A stretch of 5,592 nucleotides of DNA. Origin: Wenzhouxiangella sp. GTDB taxonomy: Bacteria > Pseudomonadota > Gammaproteobacteria > Xanthomonadales > Wenzhouxiangellaceae. A model generated the notes under the pieces. It worked only from the letters and a program-made list of their open reading frames with translations, was not told where the DNA came from and searched no databases. The translations under genes and the position numbers were made by a program. Position 1 is the first letter of the stretch. Every line of letters begins with the position of its first letter. The DNA lies in assembly GCA_007116585.1 (NCBI GenBank), contig SKIE01000330.1:1-5592 (forward strand), read 5' to 3'. Shown here piece after piece: positions 1 to 5,592 of the stretch.

Positions 1-1571
1 AGATGCGACCCATCCGCTACACCGCCCGCGACGGGCTGGAAATCCCGGGCTATCTGACGGTACCCAACGGTGTAGAGCCTGAAAACCTGGCGGTCGTAGC
101 GCTGATCCACGGTGGCCCCTGGGCACGCGACACCTGGGGCTTTCGCTCCCAGGTCCAGTTTCTGGCCAACCGCGGCTATGCCGTCTTTCAGCCGAACTTC
201 CGCGCCTCGACCGGTTTCGGCAAGGAATTTCTGAACGCAGGCAATCGCGAGTGGGGCGATGCCATGCAGGATGACATCACCGACGGCATTCAGCACCTGA
301 TTGACGAGGGCATTGCCGACCCGGACCGCGTGTGCATCATGGGCGGCAGCTACGGCGGCTACGCCACGCTGGCCGGCATGGTGTTTACGCCAGAGCTCTA
401 TGCCTGCGGGGTCAACATCGTCGGCGTATCCAACATCATCACCCTGCTTAATTCCATTCCCACCTACTGGGGACCGATCCGGCAAATGCTCACGCTGCGG
501 GTGGGCGATCCGGATACGGATGAGGGCCGCGCCCAGCTGGAGCGGCAGTCGCCGATCAACCACGTCGACAACATCCAGCGACCCCTGCTGATCGTGCACG
601 GCGCCAACGATCCGCGCGTGCGCCAGAGTGAGGCCGACCAGATCGTGGTCGCTATGCGCGAGGCCGGACTGGCGGTGGAGTACGTCCTGGCCCCGGACGA
701 AGGCCATGGTTTCAGCCAGCGCATCAACCGGATTGCCATGCAGGCACGAATCGAGCAGGTCCTGGCGCAGCATCTCGGCGGGCGCTATCAGCCCGACATG
801 CCGGACGAGGTCGCCGAACGACTGGCCGCAATCACCGTGGACATCGATACGGTCGAAATGCCGGAACTGGCCGGCGAGCTCGATACCGCGCGCACGCTGC
901 CACTGCCGCCGGTTGACCCGGAGCTGCTGGCACGCGGCCAGTTCAGCTATGAGACCACGGTCGAGCTGGGCGGGCAGGAGATGAAGATCGAAGCCGTGCG
1001 CCGAATCGAGGAAGACGAGTTGGATGGGCGACCCATTCTGCAAATCGTGTCAACCTCGAGCACGCCCATGGGCGAAATCCGCGATCAGCTGATCCTGCAG
1101 GCGGGCACGCTGCGTCCCGTCTCACGCGCCGTGGACCAGGCCGGCGCCACGATCGAAGTCGGTTTTGACAGCCGCCAGGTCACTGGCGCCATCGAGGCCG
1201 GCGGGCAGACCATTCCGATTGATCTCGAGCTGGAAGCGCCGATTTTTGCCGGCGAATCCGGGCTGGAAGCGGTGCTGGCGGCCCTGCCGCTGGGCGACGA
1301 CTACCGCACCTCGGTTCGGGTGGCTGAAATCGGTGCCCAGCAGCGCGTGCGCTTTTTCTCGGTTCAGGTCGAAGGCAGCGAAACCATGGAAGTGCCGGCC
1401 GGAAGCTTCGAGACCTGGAAAGTCAGCTTGCGCGCACTCGACGATGAAGGTGGCGACCAGACCGTGTGGCTGGATCAGGAGGCGCCCCGCACCGTGATTC
1501 GGGCCGAAGGACGACTGCCGGCGCAGATGGGCGGTGCGGCCTACACCACCGTGCTCATGCAACGGCCCTGA
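1..1571 (+). CDS. S9 family (prolyl oligopeptidase-type) serine peptidase with a C-terminal DUF3108-like domain, 5'-partial
   Basis: This is an alpha/beta-hydrolase peptidase of family S9, expected to cleave peptides or act as an acylaminoacyl-/dipeptidyl-type peptidase. The frame opens at an ATG at position 3, but this is probably an internal Met: the family continues upstream into a beta-propeller, and the visible protein begins exactly at the propeller-catalytic domain junction ([17 protein letters not shown]). Numbering from that Met, residues 1-260 are the catalytic domain, with HGGPW at 36-40 (oxyanion region), nucleophile Ser116 in GGSYGG, Asp203 in HGANDPR and His235 in DEGHGF, so the triad is complete. 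Residues 261-312 form an acidic, proline-rich linker. Residues 313-522 are a beta-rich domain resembling DUF3108, best seen in [11 protein letters not shown] (464-474) and VWLDQEAPR (488-496). That domain call is from memory of the family and is less certain. Any signal peptide would lie outside the window. The stop is TGA at 1569-1571. Confidence 0.9.
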   Translation, partial: MRPIRYTARDGLEIPGYLTVPNGVEPENLAVVALIHGGPWARDTWGFRSQVQFLANRGYAVFQPNFRASTGFGKEFLNAGNREWGDAMQDDITDGIQHLIDEGIADPDRVCIMGGSYGGYATLAGMVFTPELYACGVNIVGVSNIITLLNSIPTYWGPIRQMLTLRVGDPDTDEGRAQLERQSPINHVDNIQRPLLIVHGANDPRVRQSEADQIVVAMREAGLAVEYVLAPDEGHGFSQRINRIAMQARIEQVLAQHLGGRYQPDMPDEVAERLAAITVDIDTVEMPELAGELDTARTLPLPPVDPELLARGQFSYETTVELGGQEMKIEAVRRIEEDELDGRPILQIVSTSSTPMGEIRDQLILQAGTLRPVSRAVDQAGATIEVGFDSRQVTGAIEAGGQTIPIDLELEAPIFAGESGLEAVLAALPLGDDYRTSVRVAEIGAQQRVRFFSVQVEGSETMEVPAGSFETWKVSLRALDDEGGDQTVWLDQEAPRTVIRAEGRLPAQMGGAAYTTVLMQRP

Positions 1572-1574
1572 CGC

Positions 1575-1607
1575 AAAAAAAAGACCCGGCGGGAAGATCC
1601 CGCCGGG
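1575..1607 (-). terminator. Intrinsic terminator of the glnK-amt operon
   Basis: A perfect 10-bp GC-rich stem (1585-1594 with 1598-1607) has a 3-nt loop. Read on the minus strand it is followed by TC and then eight T (the A run at 1575-1582), which is the canonical Rho-independent layout. It lies about 75 bp beyond the amt stop codon. On the plus strand the stem is followed by GTTGG with no T run, so it should end the peptidase transcript poorly or not at all. Confidence 0.9.
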
Positions 1608-1680
1608 GTTGGACCAGAAAGAAGCTGACGCGCTTGCTTCGGGGTAGAGAGAGAGGAGGGATGGCGTCAGCCCTGCCGAT

Positions 1681-2931
1681 TCATTCAGCTCTGGTCGAAA
1701 CAAACTCCGGATAGGCTTCCATGCCGCACTCGGCCATATCCAGTCCGGAGAACTCGTCTTCTTCATCCACGCGGATGCCGACGACCGCCTTGAGGATGGC
1801 CCAGACAATTAGGCTCACACCGAAGACGAACACGAAGATGGCACCCAGGCCGGCCAGCTGGCCACCCAGCGTGGCATCCGAGTTGCTGAGCAACACGGCC
1901 AGAACGCCCCAGACGCCGACCACACCGTGGACCGAAATCGCCCCCACCGGATCGTCGATCTTGATCCGGTCCAGCCCGACGATCGAGAACACCACAATCA
2001 CGCCGCCGATTGCACCAATGATGGCGGCCAGCAGCGGAGTCGGTGTCAATGGTTCAGCCGTAATCGAGACCAGGCCGGCCAGCGCACCGTTGAGCGCCAT
2101 GGTCAGATCGGCCTTGCCGAACAGGAACCGGGCCAGAATCAGTGCGGCGACCAGGCCACCGGCTGCGGCCAGGTTGGTGTTGACGAACACCATGGCCACG
2201 TTGTTGGCCGATTCCACGTTCGAGACCATCAGTTCCGAGCCGCCGTTGAACCCGAACCAGCCCATCCACAGAACAAACATGCCCAGCGTGGCCAGCGGCA
2301 GGTTGCTGCCCGGGATGGCGTTGATTTTGCCGTCGGGTCCGTATTTGCCCTTGCGGGGCCCTAGTAGCAACACCCCGGCCAGGGCCGCCGAAGCGCCGGC
2401 CATGTGGACGATGCCGGACCCGGCGTAGTCGCTGTAACCCAGCCCGTCGAGGAAACCCTCGCCCCAGCTCCAATAGCCCTGGATCGGGTAAATGACGCCG
2501 GTCAGCACAACGGCAAACACCAGGAAGGCCCAAAGTTTCATGCGTTCAGCCACTGCGCCGGAGACAATCGACATGGCCGTGGCGACGAAAACGACCTGGA
2601 ACATGAAGTCCGACAGGTTCGAGTAGTAAATGTCGCCGTCACTGGCCAGGACTTCATCGAGCGTGTTGTCCGCGCCCAGGAAAAAACTGATGCCCGGGAT
2701 GAAACCGTTGCCGGAGTCCGGATACATCAGGTTGTAGCCCACGATCATGTACATCAGGCAGGCGATTGAATACAAGGCCACGTTCTTGGTCAGAATTTCG
2801 ACCGTGTTGCGCGAGCGCACCAGCCCGGATTCCAGCATGGTGAAACCGGCGGCCATCCACATCACCAGCACTGCGCAGATCAGAAAATAAAAGGTGTCCA
2901 GGGCGTACTGGACTTCAATCAAGGATTCCAT
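1681..2931 (-). CDS. amt: Ammonium transporter (Amt family)
   Basis: An inner-membrane ammonium channel of 416 residues with about 11 hydrophobic helices and no obvious cleavable signal peptide. Key Amt residues line up with E. coli AmtB at a constant offset of eight through the central part: the Phe gate F111/F115 (FQVVF), W156, D168 and the first twin-His H176 (GIVHMAG). The second pore histidine is H335 (ISVHGVVG). The cytoplasmic tail (GIRVDEEDEFSGLDMAECGMEAYPEF region, from about 385) matches the conserved C-terminal segment that couples subunits and contacts GlnK. The ATG at 2931-2929 is preceded by GGGAG at 2945-2941, 9 nt away. It lies 28 bp downstream of glnK on the same strand, the standard glnK-amt operon in which uridylylation-controlled GlnK blocks the pore. 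Transcription is expected from the sigma-54 promoter upstream of glnK. The length is normal and no key residue is missing. Confidence 0.96.
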   Translation of the reverse strand: MESLIEVQYALDTFYFLICAVLVMWMAAGFTMLESGLVRSRNTVEILTKNVALYSIACLMYMIVGYNLMYPDSGNGFIPGISFFLGADNTLDEVLASDGDIYYSNLSDFMFQVVFVATAMSIVSGAVAERMKLWAFLVFAVVLTGVIYPIQGYWSWGEGFLDGLGYSDYAGSGIVHMAGASAALAGVLLLGPRKGKYGPDGKINAIPGSNLPLATLGMFVLWMGWFGFNGGSELMVSNVESANNVAMVFVNTNLAAAGGLVAALILARFLFGKADLTMALNGALAGLVSITAEPLTPTPLLAAIIGAIGGVIVVFSIVGLDRIKIDDPVGAISVHGVVGVWGVLAVLLSNSDATLGGQLAGLGAIFVFVFGVSLIVWAILKAVVGIRVDEEDEFSGLDMAECGMEAYPEFVSTRAE

Positions 2932-2959
2932 CAGATTTATCTCCCTAGGTAGTCGATGG

Positions 2960-3412
<453 letters not shown>

Positions 3413-3491
3413 TCATATATGACACAACCCTCTGTATTAGAGATGTTTTTATGAATCCAGCCAGAAGCCAGGTGGGTAGAAATTCAACACC

Positions 3492-3508
3492 TGCACCAGA
3501 TCAGTGCA
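3492..3508. promoter_or_regulatory. NtrC binding site (enhancer)
   Basis: TGCAC-CAGATCA-GTGCA is a perfect inverted repeat with 5-bp arms and a 7-bp spacer, matching the NtrC consensus TGCACC-N5-GGTGCA except for the innermost base of the right half. Its centre (3500) is about 118 bp upstream of the predicted glnK start and about 205 bp upstream of the predicted porin start. Both distances suit a sigma-54 enhancer. The 3411-3460 stretch between it and the glnK promoter is AT-rich, as expected for DNA that must bend, but I found no convincing IHF site. Confidence 0.8.
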
Positions 3509-3521
3509 CTCGATTTGCGCA
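3505..3521. promoter_or_regulatory. Second, overlapping NtrC-like site
   Basis: TGCAC-TCGATTT-GCGCA has the same 5-7-5 layout with one mismatch in the right arm. It shares the TGCA at 3505-3508 with the neighbouring perfect site, so two dimers could not occupy both fully at once. It may be a weaker alternative site or chance, since GTGCAC is itself palindromic. Confidence 0.4.
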
Positions 3522-3678
3522 GCGCACAAATCAATGGCCCCGCATCCGCAACTGCGCTATCGGCTGCCTAAAGTTAAGGCGACCACAGCCGCCAGCTGCT
3601 CTCAATTTGCTCAATCGGCATCCGGCTGATCGCGGGAACCATCGGTCAAACGACTGAATTAATGAAGGTTTGATGAAA
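3522..3678. other. Remainder of the glnK-porin intergenic region, no gene recognised
   Basis: I see no credible coding sequence here: open frames in this stretch lack a plausible ribosome binding site and resemble no known protein. No tRNA or strong hairpin is visible. It probably serves as spacer between the NtrC site and the porin promoter. The end nearest the porin (about 3655-3678) is AT-rich. Confidence 0.5.
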
Positions 3679-3694
3679 TGGCACGTCTTGTGCA
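3679..3694 (+). promoter_or_regulatory. Sigma-54-like promoter of the porin gene
   Basis: TGGCACGTCTTGTGCA carries a perfect -24 block (TGGCACG) and the invariant GG (3680-3681) and GC (3692-3693) 10 nt apart. The -12 block is GTGC instead of TTGC. The predicted start is near 3705, leaving a leader of about 53 nt before the ATG at 3758. It faces away from the glnK promoter and could share the NtrC enhancer. It is weaker than the glnK promoter by sequence match, but placement and orientation support it. Confidence 0.68.
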
Positions 3695-3695
3695 T

Positions 3696-3709
3696 TGCAC
3701 TACGGTGCA
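3696..3709. repeat. Inverted repeat over the predicted porin transcription start
   Basis: TGCAC-TACG-GTGCA is a perfect 5-bp inverted repeat with a 4-bp spacer, spanning roughly -9 to +5 of the predicted sigma-54 start. The arms are identical to NtrC half-sites, but the spacer is 3 bp shorter than in the NtrC consensus. It could be an operator, a degenerate NtrC contact, or chance. Confidence 0.45.
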
Positions 3710-3744
3710 GCGATTGCGCTGAAATTATCCAAAATCATTCTTAT

Positions 3745-3749
3745 AGGAG
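3745..3749 (+). promoter_or_regulatory. Ribosome binding site of the porin gene
   Basis: AGGAG lies 8 nt before the ATG at 3758 and decides between that start and the in-frame ATG at 3695, which has no comparable site. Confidence 0.8.
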
Positions 3750-3757
3750 CGGGTCAC

Positions 3758-4444
3758 ATGATCAATCGGACTGGAGTTCTCACTGCCGCCGCGCTGCTGG
3801 CGGGCGCAGGCAGCCTCGCGCTGGCACCGGCGCAAACGGCGCAGGCTGAAGTCAGCGCTAACATTGGCGTGGTATCAAACTACTTTTTCCGCGGCTTTTC
3901 TGAAACCGACGGCGGTGCCGCGGTCCAGGGCGGACTGGATTATGAAGGCGACACCGGCTTGTATCTGGGCACCTGGGCCTCGAACGTCGATTTCGGCGAC
4001 GGCACCAGCTACGAGTTGGACCTGTACGCTGGCTTTGCCAACGAACTGGATAACGGGCTCGGCTATGACTTCGGCTACGTCTACTTTGCCTACCCGGACG
4101 CACCGGGCAGCGCCGACTTTGGCGAAGTCTACGGCGAACTCAGCTTCAACCTGTTCTCGGTCGGTGCAGCCTATGTCGTCAATGACAGTACGGATTCCGC
4201 GCTGGTGACCGGCGACTTCTACTACTACGCCGGGCTTGATTTCGAGCTCCCTGAAGACTTCAGCCTCGGCTTTCTGGTCGGGCGTACGGCGTTTGATGAT
4301 TCAGATGCGGAAAACTACACTCACTTCACCGCCAGCCTCGGCAAGGACGCTGGCAGCATGGGTGAGTTCAGCCTCAACCTGGAATACGAAGATACCTTCG
4401 ACAAGGATCTGAAAGCCTGGGTCGGCTGGACGATCGGGTTCTGA
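3758..4444 (+). CDS. TorF-family putative porin (Gcw_chp / TIGR02001-type outer-membrane protein)
   Basis: A predicted outer-membrane beta-barrel of 228 residues; the substrate is unknown. Residues 1-30 form a signal peptide (Arg4, hydrophobic core about 7-24) with likely cleavage after AQA at 28-30, giving mature EVSANIG. The family hallmark follows at once: GVVSNYFFRGFSETDGGAAVQGGLDYE (about 37-63), then GLYLGTWASNVDF (67-79) and ELDLYAGF (86-93). Alternating aromatic/hydrophobic strands continue to WVGWTIGF, whose terminal Phe is the usual BAM recognition signal. An upstream ATG at 3695 is open in frame, but the ATG at 3758 is chosen because AGGAG (3745-3749) lies 8 nt ahead, it gives a normal signal peptide, and 3695 would precede the predicted transcription start. 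It is divergent from glnK-amt with its own sigma-54-like promoter, which suggests nitrogen-regulated expression. The family name is recognised from sequence pattern; transport function is not shown by the sequence. Confidence 0.88.
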   Translation: MINRTGVLTAAALLAGAGSLALAPAQTAQAEVSANIGVVSNYFFRGFSETDGGAAVQGGLDYEGDTGLYLGTWASNVDFGDGTSYELDLYAGFANELDNGLGYDFGYVYFAYPDAPGSADFGEVYGELSFNLFSVGAAYVVNDSTDSALVTGDFYYYAGLDFELPEDFSLGFLVGRTAFDDSDAENYTHFTASLGKDAGSMGEFSLNLEYEDTFDKDLKAWVGWTIGF

Positions 4445-4470
4445 GTTGAACTCGCTCTGATTGAACCGAT

Positions 4471-4499
4471 GGGCATGCGGCATAATTCGCCGCATGCCC
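4471..4499. repeat. Perfect 11-bp inverted repeat enclosing the mutM start codon
   Basis: GGGCATGCGGC (4471-4481) and GCCGCATGCCC (4489-4499) are exact reverse complements separated by the 7-nt loop ATAATTC. The right arm contains the mutM ATG (4494-4496). In a transcript coming from the porin gene the start codon would sit inside an 11-bp, mostly G/C stem. No T run follows on either strand, so it is not a canonical intrinsic terminator. It could also be a protein operator. Confidence 0.75.
4481..4486 (+). promoter_or_regulatory. Possible -10 element for mutM
   Basis: CATAAT differs from TATAAT at one position and lies so close to the mutM ATG that transcription would begin at or next to the start codon (about 4493), giving a leaderless message. 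That fits the absence of a Shine-Dalgarno sequence. The nearest -35-like hexamer, TTGAAC at 4461-4466, is only 14 bp away, shorter than the usual 16-18, so this is tentative. Confidence 0.3.
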
Positions 4500-5309
4500 G
4501 AATTGCCTGAAGTAGAGACCACCCGTCGCGGGCTGTCGCCGCTGGTGGTCGGTCACCGCATCGCGACGATCGAAGTCCGTCAGTCTCAGCTTCGTTGGCC
4601 AATCCCGAAGGCCGTCAGTGCGTTGCGCAACGAGCCGGTACTGGCCCTGGAACGGCGCGCCAAGTGGTTGATCTGGCGCCTGCCGTCGGGCAGCCTGCTG
4701 TGGCATCTGGGTATGTCCGGCTCGTTCCGCGGCTGGCTGGATTCGCCGGCGCCCGGACTCCATGACCACGTCGATGTGGTGATCGCCAACGGACACCGGA
4801 TTCGCTATACCGACCCGCGCCGTTTTGGCGCACTGCTCTGGACCGACGACGATCCGCTCTCGCACATCCGCCTGGCCGGCCTTGGTCCGGAACCATTTGC
4901 GGACGAATTCGACGGCGACTACCTGTGGCATTTGTCGCGTGGCCGCCGCACGGCGGTAAAGAACTTCATCATGGACGGGCGGATCGTGGTCGGCGTCGGG
5001 AACATCTATGCCTGCGAGGCCCTGTTCGAGGCCGGCATCCACCCGGCGCGCGCCGCCGGTCGTATCAGCCGCCGCCGCTATCAGGCGCTGGCATACGCCA
5101 TTGTCCGCATCCTGAAGCAGGCAATCGAGGTCGGCGGCACCAGCCTGCGGGATTTCACCGTAGGAGACGGCACGCCCGGCTACTTTGGCCAGTCGCTGCA
5201 GGTCTACGGCCGCGAAGGCCAGCCTTGCCCTTGCGGTCGTCAGGAAAAAGTCCGCCGGATCGTTATCGGGCAGCGCAGCAGTTTCTACTGTCCACGCTGT
5301 CAGCGCTAG
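4494..5309 (+). CDS. mutM: Formamidopyrimidine-DNA glycosylase (Fpg/MutM)
   Basis: A bifunctional base-excision repair enzyme that removes 8-oxoguanine and FapyG and nicks the abasic site by beta,delta-elimination. It has 271 residues, normal for the family. The N-terminus MPELPEVETTRRG supplies catalytic Pro2 (the N-terminal amine after Met removal) and Glu3, and Lys57 lies in ERRAKWL. The lesion-site wedge residues are Met74 (LGMSGS), Arg109/Arg110 and Phe111 (DPRRFG). The helix-two-turn-helix segment contains VVGVGNIYACEALF with Asn170. A C-terminal zinc finger has C245, C247, C266 and C269, but the first pair is CxC rather than the usual CxxC. The start must be the ATG at 4494 because Pro2 is catalytic; an upstream in-frame TTG at 4461 would bury it. 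There is no clear ribosome binding site and the ATG lies in an 11-bp inverted repeat. It follows the porin gene by 49 bp. Confidence 0.97.
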   Translation: MPELPEVETTRRGLSPLVVGHRIATIEVRQSQLRWPIPKAVSALRNEPVLALERRAKWLIWRLPSGSLLWHLGMSGSFRGWLDSPAPGLHDHVDVVIANGHRIRYTDPRRFGALLWTDDDPLSHIRLAGLGPEPFADEFDGDYLWHLSRGRRTAVKNFIMDGRIVVGVGNIYACEALFEAGIHPARAAGRISRRRYQALAYAIVRILKQAIEVGGTSLRDFTVGDGTPGYFGQSLQVYGREGQPCPCGRQEKVRRIVIGQRSSFYCPRCQR

Positions 5310-5315
5310 ACTGTC

Positions 5316-5338
5316 GGACGGGGTCTACGTGCCCGTCC
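5316..5338 (+). repeat. Hairpin between mutM and the DUF3185 gene
   Basis: GGACGGG (5316-5322) pairs perfectly with CCCGTCC (5332-5338) across a 9-nt loop. The following bases (TGTGTAGCTTTGC) lack a continuous T run, so at best it is a weak terminator or an RNA-processing structure. It begins 7 nt past the mutM stop and ends 27 nt before the next ATG. Confidence 0.4.
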
Positions 5339-5365
5339 TGTGTAGCTTTGCTAGGAGACCAAAAA

Positions 5366-5578
5366 ATGAGTCTGTGGAGATTGTTGGGTGTCGCCTTGTT
5401 GGTCGTGGGTCTGGGCCTGGTGTATTTCGGCTGGCAAGCCACCGAAGCCTTTGACGAGCAGATTCGGGATACCGTCACCGGCCAGTACAGTGACGAGACC
5501 ATGTGGCAACTCATTGGCGGTGCCGCCGCAGCGATTGTCGGCCTGCTGCTGGCAATATTCGGCGGGAAAGCACGCTGA
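5366..5578 (+). CDS. Small two-helix membrane protein, DUF3185 family
   Basis: A 70-residue predicted inner-membrane protein of unknown function. Helix 1 covers about residues 5-22 (LLGVALLVVGLGLVYFG). A polar loop (about 23-46) carries the family-like pattern ATEAFDEQI, then TGQYSDETMW. Helix 2 covers about 47-66 (LIGGAAAAIVGLLLAIFGG) and ends in a short basic tail (KAR). This arrangement matches my memory of DUF3185 proteins, in which a glycine-rich second helix follows a TG...SD/TMW motif. The ATG at 5366 has AGGAG at 5353-5357, 8 nt ahead. The reading frame stays open far upstream, antisense-like through mutM, but that part has no membrane or family character. It is 56 bp downstream of mutM on the same strand and may be cotranscribed, though a hairpin lies between them. 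Confidence 0.83.
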   Translation: MSLWRLLGVALLVVGLGLVYFGWQATEAFDEQIRDTVTGQYSDETMWQLIGGAAAAIVGLLLAIFGGKAR

Positions 5579-5592
5579 CCAACGCGCCAGCT

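Noticed and set aside
1122..1808. Long minus-strand open frame (228 codons) across the end of the peptidase gene and the end of amt
   Set aside because: It overlaps two well-supported genes, spans the intrinsic terminator, and resembles no known protein; it reflects codon bias of GC-rich genes on the other strand.
1721..2428. Plus-strand open frame of 235 codons antisense to amt
   Set aside because: It is Ser/Thr/Pro-rich low-complexity translation typical of an antisense frame to a membrane-protein gene, and amt is certain.
3655..3680. Possible IHF site upstream of the porin promoter
   Set aside because: The closest minus-strand match (CATCAA-N4-TCA) misses two consensus positions, so it is not strong enough to annotate.
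4461..4493. TTG start for MutM at 4461
   Set aside because: Fpg catalysis needs Pro as the residue after the initiator Met, so the start must be 4494.
4471..4499. Intrinsic terminator of the porin gene
   Set aside because: The stem is strong but no T tract follows on either strand and the stem includes the next gene's start codon; it is listed as an inverted repeat instead.
4374..5042. Minus-strand open frame of 222 codons antisense to the porin end and mutM
   Set aside because: It has no recognisable domain and conflicts with mutM, whose catalytic residues are all present.
4925..5365. Upstream extension of the DUF3185 frame through mutM to 4925
   Set aside because: The extension is an out-of-frame Arg/Pro/Gly-rich translation of mutM; the ATG at 5366 has a proper ribosome binding site and begins the recognisable protein.

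Overview
This 5.6 kb, GC-rich window looks like chromosomal DNA of a gammaproteobacterium. The gene set is glnK-amt, a TorF/Gcw_chp-type outer-membrane protein, mutM and a DUF3185 membrane protein, with an S9 peptidase of the kind common in Xanthomonadales/Wenzhouxiangella-like lineages. The genus cannot be fixed from this sequence. I see no insertion sequence, phage gene, CRISPR array, tRNA or rRNA.

Layout. At 1-1571 (+) is the C-terminal part of an S9 (prolyl oligopeptidase) family peptidase with an extra C-terminal domain resembling DUF3108; its N-terminal part lies outside the window. It converges on a minus-strand operon, glnK (3298-2960) then amt (2931-1681), which encodes a PII signalling protein and an ammonium channel. 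The operon ends in a strong intrinsic terminator at 1575-1607. A 459-bp intergenic region (3299-3757) separates glnK from a divergent plus-strand gene for a TorF-family putative porin (3758-4444). Downstream on the plus strand are mutM (formamidopyrimidine-DNA glycosylase, 4494-5309) and a 70-residue two-helix membrane protein of the DUF3185 type (5366-5578).

How it works together. The intergenic region is the most informative part. It carries a near-perfect sigma-54 promoter facing glnK-amt, a symmetric NtrC-type site (TGCAC-N7-GTGCA) about 118 bp upstream of the predicted start, and a second sigma-54-like promoter facing the porin. The simplest reading is a nitrogen-limitation module: NtrC/RpoN would switch on both inner-membrane ammonium uptake (Amt, gated by GlnK) and an outer-membrane protein of unknown substrate. 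The porin's place in this regulon is inference.

Other points worth attention are a perfect 11-bp inverted repeat enclosing the mutM start codon, atypical cysteine spacing in the MutM zinc finger, and the S9-DUF3108-like fusion. Nothing here is clearly a wholly new system; the best candidate for new biology is the apparently nitrogen-controlled porin.
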